The notes under the pieces were generated by a model that made no database searches, was not told the origin of the DNA, and was given only the letters and a program-made list of their open reading frames with translations. Source: an uncultured Acetatifactor sp. (GTDB taxonomy: Bacteria; Bacillota; Clostridia; Lachnospirales; Lachnospiraceae). Taken from it: a DNA stretch of 22,365 nucleotides. This document shows positions 6,642-14,090 of the stretch, piece after piece. The position numbers and the translations under genes are program-made. How positions within the stretch are numbered: position 1 is the stretch's first letter; each line of letters opens with the position of its first letter. The DNA lies in contig CAJTKW010000065.1 in assembly GCA_910577035.1 (NCBI GenBank), forward strand, positions 1 through 22,365, given 5' to 3'.

Positions 6642-7466
6642 TCACTTTGATATAGCCCAGAACGGGCCTCCTGCCCCCACCCTCTGCTTTGCCTCACTCA
6701 GGATAAGGGATAATTCCCATTCCTGATTACTCCGTTTCAGGCTGGCGGGATCCGCCACAAGGACTCTGCCCTCCGGTGTGATCCCCCGCAGCACAATGAA
6801 ATGTCCGCTCTTTGTGAAATGCCCCTTTGACATAAGGGCAACCACCAGCTTTCCCTCTGCGAGGGCATCCGCCACATCCTCCGCCTCAAGGCTCATATCC
6901 ACCGAGAGCCCCCAGTGTTCCGCCGCCTTTGGTATCAGGCTGTGGTAGGAGCCGCCGCCCGGACAGTAATATCCGTTCTCATAGGACCATTCTGCCATTT
7001 CCACCGGATCCACATTTGTGCCTGTGAACGTGGATACCACCATGCTCATGCTTGTGGGGCCGCACCCGTGGGTGCCGATCTTGTCCTGTCCGTATGGTTC
7101 CTCTTTCCAGCGCTCGTCAAGCTGGTTATAATAAACCATCTGTATCTCCCCGTCCCTGCCCAGCAGGATGTCCTCGTCATATTCCTGCCCGTCCGCCTCC
7201 CGGAAGTCCCTGTCAAAGATGCCGGAGTCATTGTTGTAACCGTAATCTTTCTGAAACACATCCACGGCGGCGGCTTCTCCCCCGGAAAGCCAGTCAGCCA
7301 GGGCGGAGAAAGGGCTTGTGACAATGTACAGTACCAACGCAATCAAAAGCAGCAGAAAGATGACCGGCCCCAGGATAAGTGCAAACAGCCTTTTCCTGCC
7401 CTCCTTATCCTTTGCGGCCTGCAAAGCTGCCTCCGCCAGCAGTTTCACAATAACCGGATCTGCCAT
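6642..7466 (-). CDS. Membrane-anchored C39-like cysteine peptidase
   Basis: A 274-residue protein with a short basic N-terminal stretch, one transmembrane helix (about 28-50) and an extracytoplasmic papain-like domain (about 105-274). The catalytic cysteine is C135 in GTHGCGPTSMSMV, the histidine H222 in SGHFIVLRG and the aspartate D239 in VLVADPAS, matching the Peptidase_C39_2 layout. In Gram-positive conjugation operons the gene next to virB4 usually encodes a peptidoglycan-cleaving enzyme (NlpC/P60 or CHAP). This peptidase occupies that place and could open the wall for the apparatus or process a secreted component; both are inferences. A near-perfect ribosome site (GGAGGTGATAAC) precedes the ATG. 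It lies 36 bases after the VirB4 gene. Confidence 0.85.
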   Translation of the reverse strand: MADPVIVKLLAEAALQAAKDKEGRKRLFALILGPVIFLLLLIALVLYIVTSPFSALADWLSGGEAAAVDVFQKDYGYNNDSGIFDRDFREADGQEYDEDILLGRDGEIQMVYYNQLDERWKEEPYGQDKIGTHGCGPTSMSMVVSTFTGTNVDPVEMAEWSYENGYYCPGGGSYHSLIPKAAEHWGLSVDMSLEAEDVADALAEGKLVVALMSKGHFTKSGHFIVLRGITPEGRVLVADPASLKRSNQEWELSLILSEAKQRVGAGGPFWAISK

Positions 7467-7502
7467 GTTATCACCTCCGTTTTCTGTAAAGCAGGCAAGC
7501 GC

Positions 7503-9362
7503 CTAACGCCCCCCTGCTTTGCCCATATAGTCGAATTTATACTCCGGTATGTCAAACTGGATATGGAGCCGTTTCGCACCCGCCATGAACAGGGCGTGCC
7601 CCCGCTTTCTTGCCAAAAGCAGTTCCTGCTCCGCCTCCGTCAAATCATAAAGGTCCGCCGTTTCTTTCAGGTTCTTCCCGTCCGTCCCCATGAGGATCTT
7701 GTAACAGGGGATGTCAAGCAGCGCCTGCCCGTACTGCTTGATGCTCTCATGCAGGAAATCCACCAGGCTGTGGGAGATGATGCCCAGCGCCGCCTCATAC
7801 TTCCTGGCCCGTTTCATCACATTCCTGAGATAGACAAGGGACTGGGGCACTTTCTGGTCGATCATCAGATATGCCTCATCACAGATGAGCAGCACACGCT
7901 CCTCCCTGTCACGGCTCATCTGCTCCCAGTCATAGGTCAGGATATTAAAATACTGGGTGCGCTTGACATTATCGCCTGTTTCCTGCAGGGCATGGGTGTC
8001 CATGACCGTAAAACGGGAACCGCCTGACACCGTGGTATGCCCGTTCCAGATAAAGCTGTCTGCGCCCTCGGCAATGTCATATAAAAGCATTGCAAGGTCG
8101 GTATAGACAGAGTTTTCTTTTTCCGCCTCCGTCTTTTCCCGCACCAAGGCATAAAGGTCTGAGAAAACCGGGAAGTCCTGGGGCCTTAACCCGGCCACAT
8201 CCGTTTCCCATGTGATGTGAAACCTCTGGTAAAGCTCCACCAGGCACTTTTTGAGAACCGCTTTCTGCATATCCGTCAGGGACGGGATATAAAGGCTGAA
8301 GAAGATTTCCAGATTTTTCATATGCATGGCCAGCTCACTGAGCTGGCCATTGACAAGGTCATTCATGCCGTACCCCTCATCCCTGTACAGCCGCAGTTCC
8401 TCTTTTTCGTCCTCGTCATCCCTGGGCGACGGCCTGACCTGGAGAGGGTTGATCATCCCCCTGGAGCCGCCTGCCGCATTGATCCAGTCACCGCCCAGAT
8501 TCTGGCACAAATCCTTATACTCTGATTCCGGATCAATCACAATGATGCGTGTGCCTTTCATGTATTCCGCCAGCAGGATATGCTTGATGGCCGTGGACTT
8601 CCCCACCCCGGAATTGCCCATGACACAGAAATTGCTGTTGGTCCTGTCCCCTCCCCGTTTCCACACATCCACGATCACCAGGCCGCCGCTGGTGTCCTTG
8701 GCAAAATAGTACCCCTCCCCATCGTTAAAACCGCTGCTGGCAAAGGGAAACCCGCCCACAAAAGTGGAAAAGGGGACTACCCTCTGCAGGATGCCCTCCA
8801 TCTTCACATGATTGGGGAATGTGGGGGAAAGGTGCATGAATGCCTCCTTCTGCAGGTTGGGGATTGCCCTGATCTTGCACTTCATGACACTGGCAGCGCT
8901 CTCCGCCCGGCGGCAGGCTCTTTTAAATTCCTTTTCATCACCGGCCACTGGCATAATTTCCACGCTCATCAGCCCTACGGTCTCCCCCTCCCTGTCAATC
9001 TGCATGATGACCTTTTCTCCGTCCTCGGCGGCCTTTTCCGCCCGCTGCCTTGACAGGGGATCCTTTGCCCCGTCCGCAAGCCCCCTCTGCTGTACCACGC
9101 TCCTTGAGATGGCATTGATAAGGGCTCCGTTATCCACCGGTGTAAAACCGATGGACACATAGGTGCCGGGGATATTCGTCAGCCTGGAGAGCCACTCCAC
9201 CTCCACTTTCTGCGGATAACGTATAATGCCGTAAGCCTTTCCGATATTTTCCCCGATGGAAAGCCTGTTCTTTTCAAAAGACAGTCCCATGGGCGTCACT
9301 ACATTTAACAGGGCATTGTTCACCGGCGCCTGTTCCGCCGCCTGCGCTGTACGCTTCATCAT
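7503..9362 (-). CDS. virB4: VirB4/TraE-type conjugation ATPase
   Basis: A 619-residue cytoplasmic/peripheral ATPase of the VirB4 family, which energises type IV secretion and conjugation channels. Walker A is GNSGVGKST at 249-257, followed by IIVIDPESEY (271-282), a hallmark of VirB4. Walker B is VLLICDEAYLM at 490-500, and YLRNVMKRARKYEAALGIISHS (511-532) matches the conserved region after it. The open frame extends upstream to 9569, but the ATG at 9362 (or the adjacent one at 9359, which has better spacing from AAGGGAG) is the likely start. The 9362 ATG overlaps the stop of the preceding gene as ATGA. At 619 residues it is shorter than many VirB4 proteins of 700-850, and the missing N-terminal part appears to be the separate upstream gene. 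Confidence 0.93.
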   Translation of the reverse strand: MMKRTAQAAEQAPVNNALLNVVTPMGLSFEKNRLSIGENIGKAYGIIRYPQKVEVEWLSRLTNIPGTYVSIGFTPVDNGALINAISRSVVQQRGLADGAKDPLSRQRAEKAAEDGEKVIMQIDREGETVGLMSVEIMPVAGDEKEFKRACRRAESAASVMKCKIRAIPNLQKEAFMHLSPTFPNHVKMEGILQRVVPFSTFVGGFPFASSGFNDGEGYYFAKDTSGGLVIVDVWKRGGDRTNSNFCVMGNSGVGKSTAIKHILLAEYMKGTRIIVIDPESEYKDLCQNLGGDWINAAGGSRGMINPLQVRPSPRDDEDEKEELRLYRDEGYGMNDLVNGQLSELAMHMKNLEIFFSLYIPSLTDMQKAVLKKCLVELYQRFHITWETDVAGLRPQDFPVFSDLYALVREKTEAEKENSVYTDLAMLLYDIAEGADSFIWNGHTTVSGGSRFTVMDTHALQETGDNVKRTQYFNILTYDWEQMSRDREERVLLICDEAYLMIDQKVPQSLVYLRNVMKRARKYEAALGIISHSLVDFLHESIKQYGQALLDIPCYKILMGTDGKNLKETADLYDLTEAEQELLLARKRGHALFMAGAKRLHIQFDIPEYKFDYMGKAGGR

Positions 9363-10048
9363 ATCACTCCCTTCAGCATGGGCATACTTGCCGCCGTTTC
9401 CGCATCTTCCAGATGGGTGTAGGACGGGTTGTTTACAAGGTTGAGCAGCCGCACGATCTCCTTTTCTGCCAGAATACCGCAGGCCACGCCCCCTGCCGCA
9501 AATTTTTCGCAGAGCAGGGATGCCCTCCTTAACAGCTCCCTCTCGGTTCCCTCCTCCTGTTTCTCCCAAATCGCAATATAGAACTGCCGCTCCACGATCT
9601 CCCCTGACAGGGCAAACCCTCCCATCTGCAGGATTTCCTGCCGCAGCAGCTCTTTCCGCTTGTCCTCCGCCTCCTTTAACATCTCCCCCATTTCCGTGAT
9701 CAGCGGGGATATGTCCACCGGCCGGGACAATGCCATGAATTTGAAAGGATACTGGATGTCGGAAAGCTCTGCCGTCAGCGTTTTTATCAGCGCATTCTTT
9801 TCCGCCCTGCTGTACAGGTCAATGCTGACGGCCTGGATCCGGAGATAGACAAACACCATCCCGTCACGGGTGTACAGGTACTTGTCCCGGATGTCCTTTA
9901 CGTTGATAAACTGCTGTGCGGTCTGTATGGCCGCACTGTCCGCATCCGTCTGCGGACGTTTCCTGGCTGTTTTTATAAACAACAGCAAAATGCTGCCCCC
10001 TGTCAGGGTGACGGCAAGCATGATTATAGGAAATAAAAGACTGTCCAT
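9359..10048 (-). CDS. Membrane-tethered VirB4 N-terminal / TraC-like conjugation protein
   Basis: A 229-residue protein with an N-terminal transmembrane helix (about 4-26) and a soluble domain. The soluble part (about 45-200), with VKDIRDKYLYTRDGMVFVYLRI and later DIQYPFKFMALSRPVD, resembles the N-terminal domain of VirB4/TraC proteins that precedes the ATPase. It is directly followed by the VirB4 ATPase gene with a four-base ATGA overlap, so the two are coupled and probably form one functional unit. This may be a split VirB4 in which a membrane anchor (a role often played by a PrgI/VirB3-type partner) is fused to the N-terminal half. The domain relationship is recognised by pattern only. Confidence 0.75.
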   Translation of the reverse strand: MDSLLFPIIMLAVTLTGGSILLLFIKTARKRPQTDADSAAIQTAQQFINVKDIRDKYLYTRDGMVFVYLRIQAVSIDLYSRAEKNALIKTLTAELSDIQYPFKFMALSRPVDISPLITEMGEMLKEAEDKRKELLRQEILQMGGFALSGEIVERQFYIAIWEKQEEGTERELLRRASLLCEKFAAGGVACGILAEKEIVRLLNLVNNPSYTHLEDAETAASMPMLKGVI

Positions 10049-10064
10049 CTTATCCTCCGCTATT

Positions 10065-11828
10065 CTAATTTAATGGTCTGACGTGCCAGTCCGAAAACAG
10101 GTTGTCCTGCACCGTCACGGCGTCACTTAAATGGATGCGCAGCATCCCCGCAGGCGTCCAGGCATCCATGACCTGCGCATACACGGTATAATCCCCATCC
10201 GGGAACCAGACCGGCGTGAAATGCGTTCTTCTGCCATAAGTGCTGTATTCATTTTCCCAGAACTGGAACACTGCGGAATACCCCGGCGCTGTCCTCTCCA
10301 GCAGCCTCCAGTATTCGGCATAATGGAATTCCGGGAAATAGGCCACACAGGTCTGTACCTGTGTGATATGGCCTGAGGGCGCGCCGGAGCGCATTTGGGC
10401 TGATGCCGTCATGTTAATGCCATACCCCGATTTCATGGTGCTGCCGGATGCGGTTGGATTCTTTTCATCCGGCACAATCTGCATGGATGCAGATAAAGAT
10501 GCGGAATAGCCGTCCCAGGCATAATCATACCAGCCCTTGTCCTTCCATTCCCCGTTATCCACCCACTCCCCATGATTGGAAGTACAGCCCACAGGACAAC
10601 CTGCATCATGATCCCCGCTCTCCCAATCCCAGTCAGGCACCCACACCCAGTTTGCGTGCCACCAGCACCGCCAGACTCCCCAGCTTAAGCCTGCCACATC
10701 CTGCCCCGCCGGTAATGCCGGCCTGCTGTAACCGTCATAGCGGTCGTCCGCCATGGGGTCAGGCGGCGGGTTCTCATTTAAGTCCACCACGTTTGCCCTG
10801 ATGGTAGTGGTAGCAAGGCTCCCCTTATCTGATGATATATGGATGGTGATCTCGCAGGGGACAGAGGGCGTATGCCATTTGACCCACACAAGCTGGCTCC
10901 CGTTTTTCGGCATCACCACCCCGGTCATCCGGTAACTCCTGCCTCCCATGGAAAAGGTCACTGTGGCCGTGGCATCATTGTTAATCTCGTCCGTTGTAGA
11001 TAACGTGGTGGAAGTGATAACATCTGTGTCGATCCGATATACAGCGTCATATTCCGCCTCCGTGGGCGGCGCACCCTTATAACTGATAATGCCGATACCC
11101 AACATCCCGATCATTTCTTCCGTAGTCCTCGCCGTGGTCTTGGAACCGGTATAGGCTGAAAAACCAAGATCCGCTTTCTCAAGGAACAGGGCAAGGGCAA
11201 GGTTCTTCATAACCACCGTAGGGAAATGCGCCCCCAGACCGCCCCCCAGCATCCGGTTATAAAGCCCTGCCTCCGTGGTCGTCATGGCAAAATACAGGTT
11301 GTTGTAAATCAGGTAGATGACAGGCTCTATCACCAGCTTACAGGAGCCGTCCGTCAGCTCTGCCAGATTCATGCCTGTTTTCTCGGCCACCATGGATGCC
11401 GCCCCTTCCGAACAGAAATACCGCTTGATCTGCGTGATGCTTGCCTTGCTGCTGTTGCTTGATATGATCTTGGGCATAGCAGTAGTCGGCTTATAGCATA
11501 CATACTGTGATGTCTGAGCGGTCAGCGCCGCACCGTCCCGATACTGCATCTTACTTACTTTTCCAAAATGTATCATTTTCCCTGATATTCCAGATAAATC
11601 TTTATTGGAAAAATCCACGGGTCCTGCCACAATCTCTCCTGATTGTGTATCCACCACGGTCACTCTCACTCCCTGATAGGAATTACCCGGCCAGTTATAG
11701 GACTTTGTGCCATGGTTCAGGCTGCCGCCTCCACCATCCACATTTCCGCTCCCTTCCGCATAGACGGTCAGGGTTCCGGCAAGCAGCATAATAAATATCA
11801 GAAATACTGCAATAAGTGATCTTTTCAA
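10065..11828 (-). CDS. Secreted Trp-rich conjugation-operon surface protein
   Basis: A 587-residue protein with a clear signal peptide (MKRSLIAVFL..., cleavage after TVYA at about residue 24) and no later membrane helix, so it is exported. The TTG start at 11828 was chosen because GGGAGGAAG lies seven bases upstream and the signal peptide begins there; the frame remains open to 11978. Regions: a Gly/Ser-rich start, a globular part (about 50-300), a proline-rich hinge (about 350-360), a tryptophan- and Asp/Gly-rich stretch (381-440, including CWWHANWVWVPDWDW and the CPVGC cysteine pair), and a C-terminal domain with AYFPEFHYAEYWRLLER and RRTHFTPVWFPDGDYTV, ending SDWHVRPLN. Similar C-termini occur, as I recall, in Clostridia conjugation operons, but no function is established. 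It probably lies outside the membrane with the VirB4 module. Confidence 0.82.
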   Translation of the reverse strand: MKRSLIAVFLIFIMLLAGTLTVYAEGSGNVDGGGGSLNHGTKSYNWPGNSYQGVRVTVVDTQSGEIVAGPVDFSNKDLSGISGKMIHFGKVSKMQYRDGAALTAQTSQYVCYKPTTAMPKIISSNSSKASITQIKRYFCSEGAASMVAEKTGMNLAELTDGSCKLVIEPVIYLIYNNLYFAMTTTEAGLYNRMLGGGLGAHFPTVVMKNLALALFLEKADLGFSAYTGSKTTARTTEEMIGMLGIGIISYKGAPPTEAEYDAVYRIDTDVITSTTLSTTDEINNDATATVTFSMGGRSYRMTGVVMPKNGSQLVWVKWHTPSVPCEITIHISSDKGSLATTTIRANVVDLNENPPPDPMADDRYDGYSRPALPAGQDVAGLSWGVWRCWWHANWVWVPDWDWESGDHDAGCPVGCTSNHGEWVDNGEWKDKGWYDYAWDGYSASLSASMQIVPDEKNPTASGSTMKSGYGINMTASAQMRSGAPSGHITQVQTCVAYFPEFHYAEYWRLLERTAPGYSAVFQFWENEYSTYGRRTHFTPVWFPDGDYTVYAQVMDAWTPAGMLRIHLSDAVTVQDNLFSDWHVRPLN

Positions 11829-11853
11829 TTTTCTTCCTCCCAATTTTAACCAC

Positions 11854-11885
11854 AAAAATTCCCAGCGAGATAAACTCACTGGGAA
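11854..11885 (-). terminator. Rho-independent terminator or attenuator upstream of the 587-residue gene
   Basis: The stem pairs 11859-11869 with 11875-11885 (minus strand TTCCCAGTGAG with CTCGCTGGGAA, ten pairs and one mismatch) around a five-base loop. On the minus strand it is followed directly by TTTTT (11854-11858). It closes the transcript of the 66-residue protein gene. Only 25 bases separate it from the next start codon at 11828, so there is no room for a promoter between them. The downstream gene must depend on read-through here, making this hairpin a candidate attenuator. Confidence 0.85.
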
Positions 11886-11937
11886 CCTATCAAAGTGCAT
11901 ATAATCATTTTTCAAACCGAACATGGGACTTTTAATG

Positions 11938-12138
11938 CTACATATGCCTATGCTCAATCTTATCGGAAATAGAACCATCTTTGTTTATTTTTCTGGTTGC
12001 TTTTACAACAGAACCATCCTTTTGCTTATAAATCTTGGTAACACGCGCTGTTTGCTTTCCACCATATGTTTCAACTTTATCCGGTTTAGCTGTCGGTATC
12101 ATCGGCAAAGCATTCTCTTTTTTTACTGGCTTTCCCAT
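11938..12138 (-). CDS. Small basic protein of unknown function (66 aa) in its own transcription unit
   Basis: A 66-residue, lysine-rich protein without membrane segments or a known motif. The N-terminal half (MGKPVKKENALPMIPTAKPD) looks disordered. The second half has a repeated beta-like pattern: TKIYKQKDGSVVKATRKIN, then KDGSISDKIEHRHM. I do not recognise the family. The gene is real by context: an ideal ribosome site (AAGGAGGATGGATTA), a consensus promoter upstream and terminators on both sides. Its base composition is AT-rich against the GC-rich conjugation genes around it, so it looks like a later insertion into the operon. Its basic charge would suit nucleic-acid or cell-wall polymer binding, but that is speculation. 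Confidence 0.72.
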   Translation of the reverse strand: MGKPVKKENALPMIPTAKPDKVETYGGKQTARVTKIYKQKDGSVVKATRKINKDGSISDKIEHRHM

Positions 12139-12188
12139 TAATCCATCCTCCTTGTTTATCGCAGTTTAAAGATATGCTTGTTTATCCT

Positions 12189-12218
12189 GTTATACCATGT
12201 TGCATCACAGCGTGTCAA
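12189..12218 (-). promoter_or_regulatory. Consensus sigma-A promoter with extended -10 for the 66-residue gene
   Basis: On the minus strand a perfect -35 TTGACA (12213-12218) is separated by 18 bases from TATAAC (12189-12194), a five-of-six match to the -10. TGG directly before the -10 provides an extended -10 TGn element. The predicted start site is near 12182, giving a leader of about 44 bases before the ATG at 12138. It is the best promoter seen in the window and lies just after the terminator of the upstream operon. Confidence 0.85.
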
Positions 12219-12225
12219 GACAGGT

Positions 12226-12256
12226 AAAAAGAGAGCATGGCCTGCACCATGCTCCC
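12226..12256 (-). terminator. Rho-independent terminator ending the Tad gene run
   Basis: The stem pairs 12233-12240 with 12247-12254 (minus strand GAGCATGG with CCATGCTC, eight perfect pairs) around a six-base loop. It is followed on the minus strand by TCTTTTT (through 12226). It sits 21 bases past the stop of the Pro/Glu-rich membrane protein gene and should end transcripts coming from the Tad genes. Confidence 0.85.
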
Positions 12257-12276
12257 AAATATAATTCCTGTTCTGT

Positions 12277-12930
12277 TTAATTCATATCACCGATCTGTTT
12301 GTCCCAATCTCCATTTGACCCTGCCGGGTAGGATACCGGAGCATCCGGGGCATCCATATATCCAAACCCAGGCACATACACCTGTCCGTTCTCATTGACG
12401 GTTCCCCCTGCCGGTTCCTCCGGTTTCTGTTCCGGCTCCGTAACCTCCGGTTCATACTGGGGCGGCTGCTCCGGATTCCCTGCCGCATCCCCGCCTGCAG
12501 GTTCCGGCTTTTCTGTAGGCGCCTGCGCATCTTCCCTGGTCTTGGGCGGCTCGCTGCCCTCCCCTGCCGATTCCCCGTCCGCCTGACTGCCCGCAGATGA
12601 CGGTTCCATGCTCTGTGAGGGTTCCGTTTCTGCTCCGCCATTTCCATTTTCCTCCGGAACAGCCGTTTCTTTCGGGGCTGCAGTTTCCTCTGGAGCAGTG
12701 CTTTCCTCCTGAGCCGCCGTTTCCTTTGAATCAGGAGTCTGCTCCGGACTGCTGATCTCAGGGACCGTTACCTCCGGCGGCTCTGTTGTCTCCTGCCGGC
12801 CTTTTGCATCAGCCTGCGCCGGAGTTCCCAGCTTTGCCAGATACAGGCACAGCCCTCCTGCAAGGCACACTGCCGCTACAGCAAGGATAATCACCACCAG
12901 CTTCTTATTCTTCTCATATTCTTTTTTCAT
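12277..12930 (-). CDS. Bitopic membrane protein with Pro/Glu-rich extracellular region (DUF6550-like, tentative)
   Basis: A 217-residue protein with a basic cytoplasmic start (MKKEYEKNKK), one transmembrane helix (about 11-33) and a long low-complexity extracellular stretch rich in Pro, Glu, Thr and Ala (about 45-175). A short conserved-looking C-terminus follows, with GQVYVPGFGYMDAPDAP. The repeats of the type (A/T)APEET suggest a flexible wall-spanning stalk. The C-terminal motif recalls the DUF6550 proteins of Clostridia mobile elements (from memory, tentative). The ATG at 12930 was chosen because GAGG lies eight bases upstream and its ATGA overlaps the stop of the small upstream ORF; an earlier in-frame ATG at 12951 has no ribosome site. 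It is the last gene before the operon terminator. Confidence 0.75.
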   Translation of the reverse strand: MKKEYEKNKKLVVIILAVAAVCLAGGLCLYLAKLGTPAQADAKGRQETTEPPEVTVPEISSPEQTPDSKETAAQEESTAPEETAAPKETAVPEENGNGGAETEPSQSMEPSSAGSQADGESAGEGSEPPKTREDAQAPTEKPEPAGGDAAGNPEQPPQYEPEVTEPEQKPEEPAGGTVNENGQVYVPGFGYMDAPDAPVSYPAGSNGDWDKQIGDMN

Positions 12931-13112
12931 CTCAAAGACCTCACTTTCCATAAAATCGCTTTTACGGCAAATGCTGTCCTACTTTTATCCAACTTCATCA
13001 TACCCCAGACTTTCAAGTGCGTCCAGACATTTTCCGGCAGATTTAAAATCTTTTTCGTTGCTCTTTTTTGTTTCTCATCATAATCTACCACATATCCCGC
13101 ACTCCTGTCCAT
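12927..13112 (-). CDS. Small ORF (up to 61 aa) coupled to the stalk protein gene
   Basis: A frame of up to 61 residues (MDRSAGYVVDYDEKQKRATK... to ...AILWKVRSLR) fills the gap between the TadE-like gene and the Pro/Glu-rich protein gene. Its stop overlaps the next ATG as ATGA, which suggests translational coupling and argues that it is used. The ATG at 13112 has no good ribosome site. A GTG at 13091, ten bases after AGGAG, is an alternative start, so the true N-terminus is uncertain. The peptide is basic, soluble-looking and matches no family I know; it is not a Flp pilin. Confidence 0.45.
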   Translation of the reverse strand: MDRSAGYVVDYDEKQKRATKKILNLPENVWTHLKVWGMMKLDKSRTAFAVKAILWKVRSLR

Positions 13113-13117
13113 TGTTT

Positions 13118-13657
13118 TCAGAACTTGGGCATATAGGCAGCTTTTGTCCTGACTGTCATACGGATGGGCGACAGAGCCTCCCACCCAAAGGATAAAGGTA
13201 TCTCCAGCTGCACCGAAATGTCCGCCTCAAAATTCTGCCCGGCACTCCCCGGCGCAAAGGGCGCATTGCTGATTACTACACTTAAGCCGGTTATCCGGTA
13301 CTCATATCCGTTTCCCTGCCATTTCACATGATAACTGCCGTCAGGGTTCGTCCCCAGTATCCGGTCAAGCTGGGTATACACATCCCCATAATCAAGAGTT
13401 TCTTCCCAGCAGTCCCCTGTCATAAAATAGCCTCCACTGTACCCCTCCCGCAGCCCGTCATAAACCTCGTCATAGTTTGTGACTGCAACGGATATGACGG
13501 ATTCCTGCAGGGAATCCCTCACCCCGTAAGCAATGACGGAAAGCCGGAAAAACTCTGCCAGCACACACAATACAATAAGCAGCGCCAGCACCAATGCCAC
13601 CGTAAGCGGATAGGACATACCTTTCTGATTTCCGACTGCTCTTTTCCATTTTTCCAT
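13118..13657 (-). CDS. TadE-like pseudopilin
   Basis: A 179-residue protein with a basic leader followed by one hydrophobic N-terminal helix (about 15-40, MSYPLTVALVLALLIVLCVL) and an extracellular domain, as in TadE/TadF pseudopilins that assemble with the Tad machine. Before the helix is NQKGMSYPLTVAL, with a Gly that could be a prepilin peptidase site, which fits the peptidase encoded at 20045-20614. The extracellular part contains SYHVKWQGNGYEYRITGLSV and ends in TVRTKAAYMPKF. The ribosome site GAGG is eight bases from the ATG. It lies ten bases after the DUF4320-like gene and overlaps nothing of known function downstream. Confidence 0.78.
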   Translation of the reverse strand: MEKWKRAVGNQKGMSYPLTVALVLALLIVLCVLAEFFRLSVIAYGVRDSLQESVISVAVTNYDEVYDGLREGYSGGYFMTGDCWEETLDYGDVYTQLDRILGTNPDGSYHVKWQGNGYEYRITGLSVVISNAPFAPGSAGQNFEADISVQLEIPLSFGWEALSPIRMTVRTKAAYMPKF

Positions 13658-13667
13658 GCCTGCATCC

Positions 13668-14078
13668 TCACTTATAATAAACTTCGCTCTTGCCGCTTGC
13701 CCTTGCTTTCAGTTCTATGGGAAAAGAGCCAAACCCAAAGAAACCAATATCAACCCGCTGAGTCAGTGTCACCTGTATATCTCCGTTTAACTGCACCCTG
13801 TTTCCGCTGTAATAATCGCAGTCCCACTGTATCTGCGGGTCAAGCCCTGTTTCCTGCTTTAACTGCGCAATCCTGCCGGACACGTCCGTACTGCCCACGA
13901 TCTCCGCCTGCCTGACTATGTTCTCCGCAAAGGAATCAAGCTGCTGTTTCTTCATGAACACCGGGAACAGTACCATGGCAAGCGCCACCACGAGCATGAG
14001 GCACAATATCCCCACGGCAGTGTCAATATAGCCCTCTCCCCTGCGGTTTTTACATACATCCCTTATTCTCTTTTTCAT
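13668..14078 (-). CDS. DUF4320-like pseudopilin of the Tad cluster
   Basis: A 136-residue protein with a basic N-terminus (MKKRIRDVCKNRRGEGYID), a single hydrophobic helix (about 20-42) and a beta-rich tail. The RRGEGYIDTAVGIL junction resembles prepilin processing sites, with Gly before Glu and the helix downstream. The size and pattern match the DUF4320 proteins that accompany Tad-like genes in Clostridia. It lies between the TadC and TadE-like genes with gaps of about 10-12 bases, so it is probably one of the pseudopilin subunits or initiators of the fibre. Confidence 0.75.
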   Translation of the reverse strand: MKKRIRDVCKNRRGEGYIDTAVGILCLMLVVALAMVLFPVFMKKQQLDSFAENIVRQAEIVGSTDVSGRIAQLKQETGLDPQIQWDCDYYSGNRVQLNGDIQVTLTQRVDIGFFGFGSFPIELKARASGKSEVYYK

Positions 14079-14090
14079 GGCTCCTCCCTG

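Noticed and set aside
6915..8027. 370-codon open frame on the plus strand
   Set aside because: It runs antisense across the C39-like protease and VirB4 genes, both with clear motifs and ribosome sites; the translated product is rich in His, Pro and Arg as expected of a GC-rich shadow frame.
9363..9569. N-terminal extension of VirB4 up to 9569
   Set aside because: The extension lies wholly within the upstream gene in another frame and is Gly/Arg-rich low-complexity; the ATGA overlap and AAGGGAG site support the later start.
11829..11978. 50-codon extension of the secreted protein frame
   Set aside because: It would pass through the terminator hairpin and place the signal peptide 50 residues inside; the TTG at 11828 has the ribosome site and a proper signal peptide.
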